A stretch of 7,192 nt of DNA, from contig JAEZED010000008.1 in assembly GCA_023417885.1 (NCBI GenBank), positions 1 to 7,192 on the forward strand, in the 5' to 3' direction. Shown in pieces: positions 5,032 through 7,192 of this stretch (position 1 is its first letter; every line of letters starts with the position of its first letter). Source of the DNA: Planctomycetota bacterium (GTDB lineage Bacteria; Planctomycetota; Phycisphaerae; Tepidisphaerales; Tepidisphaeraceae). The notes beneath the pieces are model-generated. The model was not told the DNA's origin. It searched no databases and saw only the letters and a list, made by a program, of their open reading frames with translations. The translations under genes and the position numbers were made by a program.

Positions 5032-7065
5032 TCACTTCTTCGCGACCGAGCCGAACGCCCATTCGAAGTCGTCCTTGAATGTGCGGTAGATCAGCGCTGC
5101 CCCGAAATCGTTCACGTGGTCGTCGTCCCGGTACACGACCACGCCGTCGATCAACGGACTACAGACCCCTCGATCGCAAAGCGCTTCCCGGGGGTCGATC
5201 AATCTCACGTCGGAACGGCCGGCGATGGCCCGCTCCACCCTGCGGACGTACTCGGCGCTCCTGCGCTCGTAGTCGGCCTGGCCGGAACCGCAGACGGTCG
5301 CGACATCCTTCCCGTAGCGCTGTGCCCGCATGACGCAGGCGGTGGGATTCTCGACCGCCATCACCGGCACCGCGCCGACGACCAGGATGCGCTCGACTCC
5401 GATTTTCCGGAGTTCCTCGAAAGTGCGCCTGAGACTGCGGATGTAGAGGTCGGCCTGGTCCTCCGGAATCGACTTCCTGTTCCTGGAGATGGTCGGGTAG
5501 TTGCTCCAGAATGCGCTGACGACGGCGAACTCGGGGGAAACCTTGCCGTCCCTCAGGGTCCGCCAGGTCTTGCGCTTGGCCTCGCGGCAGCCGCCGTCGG
5601 TCACGGTCTTGCCGACCCAATGCCGGACCACGCCATACATCGGATTGCATCCGGCGCGGAAAGACGTCACCACATAGGCGTCATGCTCCATGGCGGCGCG
5701 CCGCACGAGTATGGCGCGCAGCGCGCGCGCATGGGAGTCGCCCAGCAGCACGCCGACCTGCCTGGGCTCGCCACCTGCGGCGCTGCGCATCCGGCGCTCG
5801 CACGCGGCCTTCTTGAACGCGTGCAGGCTGCAGGCGCCCCCATTGCTCCCCTTGCCGCGCCAGTAGGCAGCAGGCACCCTCTGGGCCGCCGATTTCGCCA
5901 GCGTCGTCGACATCAGCAGCCCGGCCCCGGCGATCGCCGCGCAGGCCAGCAGTCCCACTGCGATCACCCGGAGCCCGGCCACGCGTGTAAGGGGCTGCCA
6001 GTGGACCCTGGCCGGCGTCTCGAGCCAGCGGTAGGTCAGATACGCCAGGCCGAGCGAGCCGACAACCGCGGCCATGCCCATGGCCAGGGGAAGCTGGTCG
6101 AAGTTGTAGATCCGCGTAAAGACGATGGCCGGCCAATGCCACAGGTACCAGGAATAGGACAGCAGGCCGATCCACACCATCGGCCGAACCGACAGCAGCC
6201 GGGCCGTGCCCAGATCCGGCGTGACGACAGCGGCCGCGATCAGCAGTGCGGCCCCCACCACCGGCAGCGCCGCGTTGTACGAGGGGAAGATGGTCTGGTG
6301 GCTGAAGCCGAACACGGCCGCCAGGACCGCGGCCAGGCCGATCCAGCCCAGCGCCGCGACGACGCGCGGCGGCAACCCGCGCAGCCAGGGCAGCGCGGCG
6401 TACGTCATGCCGCCGATCACGAACTCCCAGGCGCGCAGGGGCATGAGGTAGAAGGCGTAGTTCTTGTCGCCTCCGGAGGTGTATCGCACGCAGAGATAGA
6501 ACGAGCCGGCGAGGACCGCGGCACCGAGCAGCCACCCCGCCACCCTCCGCCCCCGGCCTGGACGCGTCGCCATCCAGAACAGGCCCACCAGCAGCGGCGT
6601 GACGAGATAGAACTGTTCCTCCACCGACAGCGACCACAGGTGCAGCAGCGGCTTGGACTCCGCGGCGGTGTCGAAATAGCCCTCGAGGGAGAGGAAGTGG
6701 TGGTTGACCAGCATCATCCCCGAATACATCGCCTGCTCGCCGAGCGCCTCGAACTCGTCCGAAGTCACTAGAAAATAGAGCGAGGCCAGCAGCGTGGCCG
6801 CCACCACGAGCAGGTAGGGCGGCAGGATGCGGACCACGCGCCGGGCCCAGAACTCGCGGTAGCGGAACACGCCGCGCGTGCGCTGGTCCACGATGTGGCC
6901 GATGATCAGGAAGCCGGAAATGACGAAGAACACGTCGACGCCGACGTAGCCTCCCGACAACCACGACAGGCCGCCGTGGTACAGCACCACCGACAGCACC
7001 GCGATGGCGCGCAGGCCGTCGACTGCGGGGTGGTAGTTGGAGACTCCTCGCGCGTTGCCCATCAT
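5032..7065 (-). CDS. OafA/YrhL-type O-acyltransferase with C-terminal SGNH domain
   Basis: A 677-residue inner-membrane enzyme that acylates (often O-acetylates) surface polysaccharides. Residues 11-390 form an acyltransferase-3 domain with about ten membrane segments: VDGLRAIAVLSVVLYH (15-30) with His30, VGVDVFFVISGF (41-52), LLHLWSLSVEEQFY (140-153) with Glu149-Glu150, and SYSWYLWHWP (303-312). Residues 395-677 form a periplasmic SGNH hydrolase-like domain with the nucleophile block GDSH (442-445; Ser444), a VSAFWSNY block (516-523), and the catalytic Asp-x-x-His as DDDH (647-650). This two-domain layout and length are standard for OafA-like enzymes, in which the membrane part passes acyl groups across the membrane and the SGNH part places them on the glycan. 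The SGNH part has eight cysteines (412, 422, 473, 493, 577, 592, 630, 635), consistent with disulfides in the periplasm. Two ATGs occur in a row (7065, 7062); AGGAA at 7072-7068 is better spaced for the second, so the protein may start at residue 2. The lipoprotein gene follows after 50 bp. Acetyl versus other acyl donor and the target glycan are not determined. Confidence 0.94.
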   Translation of the reverse strand: MMGNARGVSNYHPAVDGLRAIAVLSVVLYHGGLSWLSGGYVGVDVFFVISGFLIIGHIVDQRTRGVFRYREFWARRVVRILPPYLLVVAATLLASLYFLVTSDEFEALGEQAMYSGMMLVNHHFLSLEGYFDTAAESKPLLHLWSLSVEEQFYLVTPLLVGLFWMATRPGRGRRVAGWLLGAAVLAGSFYLCVRYTSGGDKNYAFYLMPLRAWEFVIGGMTYAALPWLRGLPPRVVAALGWIGLAAVLAAVFGFSHQTIFPSYNAALPVVGAALLIAAAVVTPDLGTARLLSVRPMVWIGLLSYSWYLWHWPAIVFTRIYNFDQLPLAMGMAAVVGSLGLAYLTYRWLETPARVHWQPLTRVAGLRVIAVGLLACAAIAGAGLLMSTTLAKSAAQRVPAAYWRGKGSNGGACSLHAFKKAACERRMRSAAGGEPRQVGVLLGDSHARALRAILVRRAAMEHDAYVVTSFRAGCNPMYGVVRHWVGKTVTDGGCREAKRKTWRTLRDGKVSPEFAVVSAFWSNYPTISRNRKSIPEDQADLYIRSLRRTFEELRKIGVERILVVGAVPVMAVENPTACVMRAQRYGKDVATVCGSGQADYERRSAEYVRRVERAIAGRSDVRLIDPREALCDRGVCSPLIDGVVVYRDDDHVNDFGAALIYRTFKDDFEWAFGSVAKK

Positions 7066-7067
7066 CG

Positions 7068-7072
7068 TTCCT
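7068..7072 (-). promoter_or_regulatory. Ribosome binding site at tandem ATG of acyltransferase
   Basis: AGGAA on the - strand is 2 nt from the ATG at 7065 and 5 nt from the ATG at 7062. The spacing favours the second Met as the actual start, a one-residue difference. Confidence 0.5.
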
Positions 7073-7150
7073 GTGCGGGGATCGAGCGTTACGGCTGTCC
7101 AACCAGGCAGGCGCCCCGGCGTCGCCTGGCGGCGCCGGCGGACGGACGGA

Positions 7151-7192
7151 TCAGACCTGCTTCTTTTTCTTCGTGCCTGGCTTGCGGCGCTT
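7151..7192 (-). CDS. C-terminal tail of an unknown Lys/Arg-rich protein (truncated by window edge)
   Basis: Reading from the right edge on the - strand, an open frame gives KRRKPGTKKKKQV and then TGA at 7153-7151. Its strongly lysine-biased content (7 Lys and 2 Arg of 13 residues) stands out from the surrounding DNA and looks like the basic tail of a real protein, but only 13 codons are visible. It ends 85 bp before the acyltransferase start and is on the same strand, so it could be the preceding gene of the same transcript. No function can be given. Confidence 0.4.
   Translation of the reverse strand, partial: KRRKPGTKKKKQV

Noticed and set aside
5020..6771. A 583-codon open frame on the + strand opposite the acyltransferase
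   Set aside because: It is a His/Arg/Gln/Gly-rich shadow of the OafA-type gene, with no domain pattern. The - strand frame has all the expected motifs.
7103..7136. GC-rich inverted repeats (CCAGGC/GCCTGG and two GGCGCC) upstream of the acyltransferase
   Set aside because: Several competing 6-bp stems are possible and none is strong or followed by a T-run, so no terminator or operator is claimed.

Overview
The window is GC-rich DNA that most likely comes from a Gram-negative bacterium. The supporting signs are a lipoprotein signal with a clean lipobox, an OafA-type membrane acyltransferase with a cysteine-rich periplasmic SGNH domain, and the general codon bias. A high-GC member of the Pseudomonadota, for example the Xanthomonadales or a beta-proteobacterium, would fit, but nothing here fixes the genus. 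There are no RNA genes, insertion sequences or CRISPR arrays that I can see.

Layout: on the + strand are the 3' end of a GT4-type glycosyltransferase (1-648), a non-coding stretch of about 330 bp, and a cytoplasmic glycerophosphodiester phosphodiesterase-family protein (980-1918). Facing it on the - strand, read from right to left, are the last codons of a Lys/Arg-rich protein (7192-7151), a two-domain surface-glycan O-acyltransferase (7065-5032), a small basic lipoprotein (4981-4496), a 468-bp gap with a candidate promoter, a SAM-dependent methyltransferase (4027-3377) and a LicD-family protein with an added N-terminal discoidin-like domain (3315-2026). The + and - blocks converge at 1919-2025, where an 8-bp inverted repeat frames the gap.

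How the genes may work together: a retaining glycosyltransferase, a GDPD, a LicD phosphotransferase, a methyltransferase and an SGNH acyltransferase together look like part of a locus that builds and decorates a cell-surface glycan (capsule, exopolysaccharide or O-antigen). Two of the enzymes (LicD and GDPD) belong to families that make or break phosphodiesters of small alcohols such as choline, glycerol or ribitol. The visible part of the glycosyltransferase also resembles, from memory, GT domains fused to CDP-glycerol transferases. My main hypothesis is therefore a teichoic-acid-like or phosphodiester-decorated surface glycan in a Gram-negative organism, with methylation and acylation as further decorations. 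The family calls are strong. The specific substrates and the link between the genes are inference.
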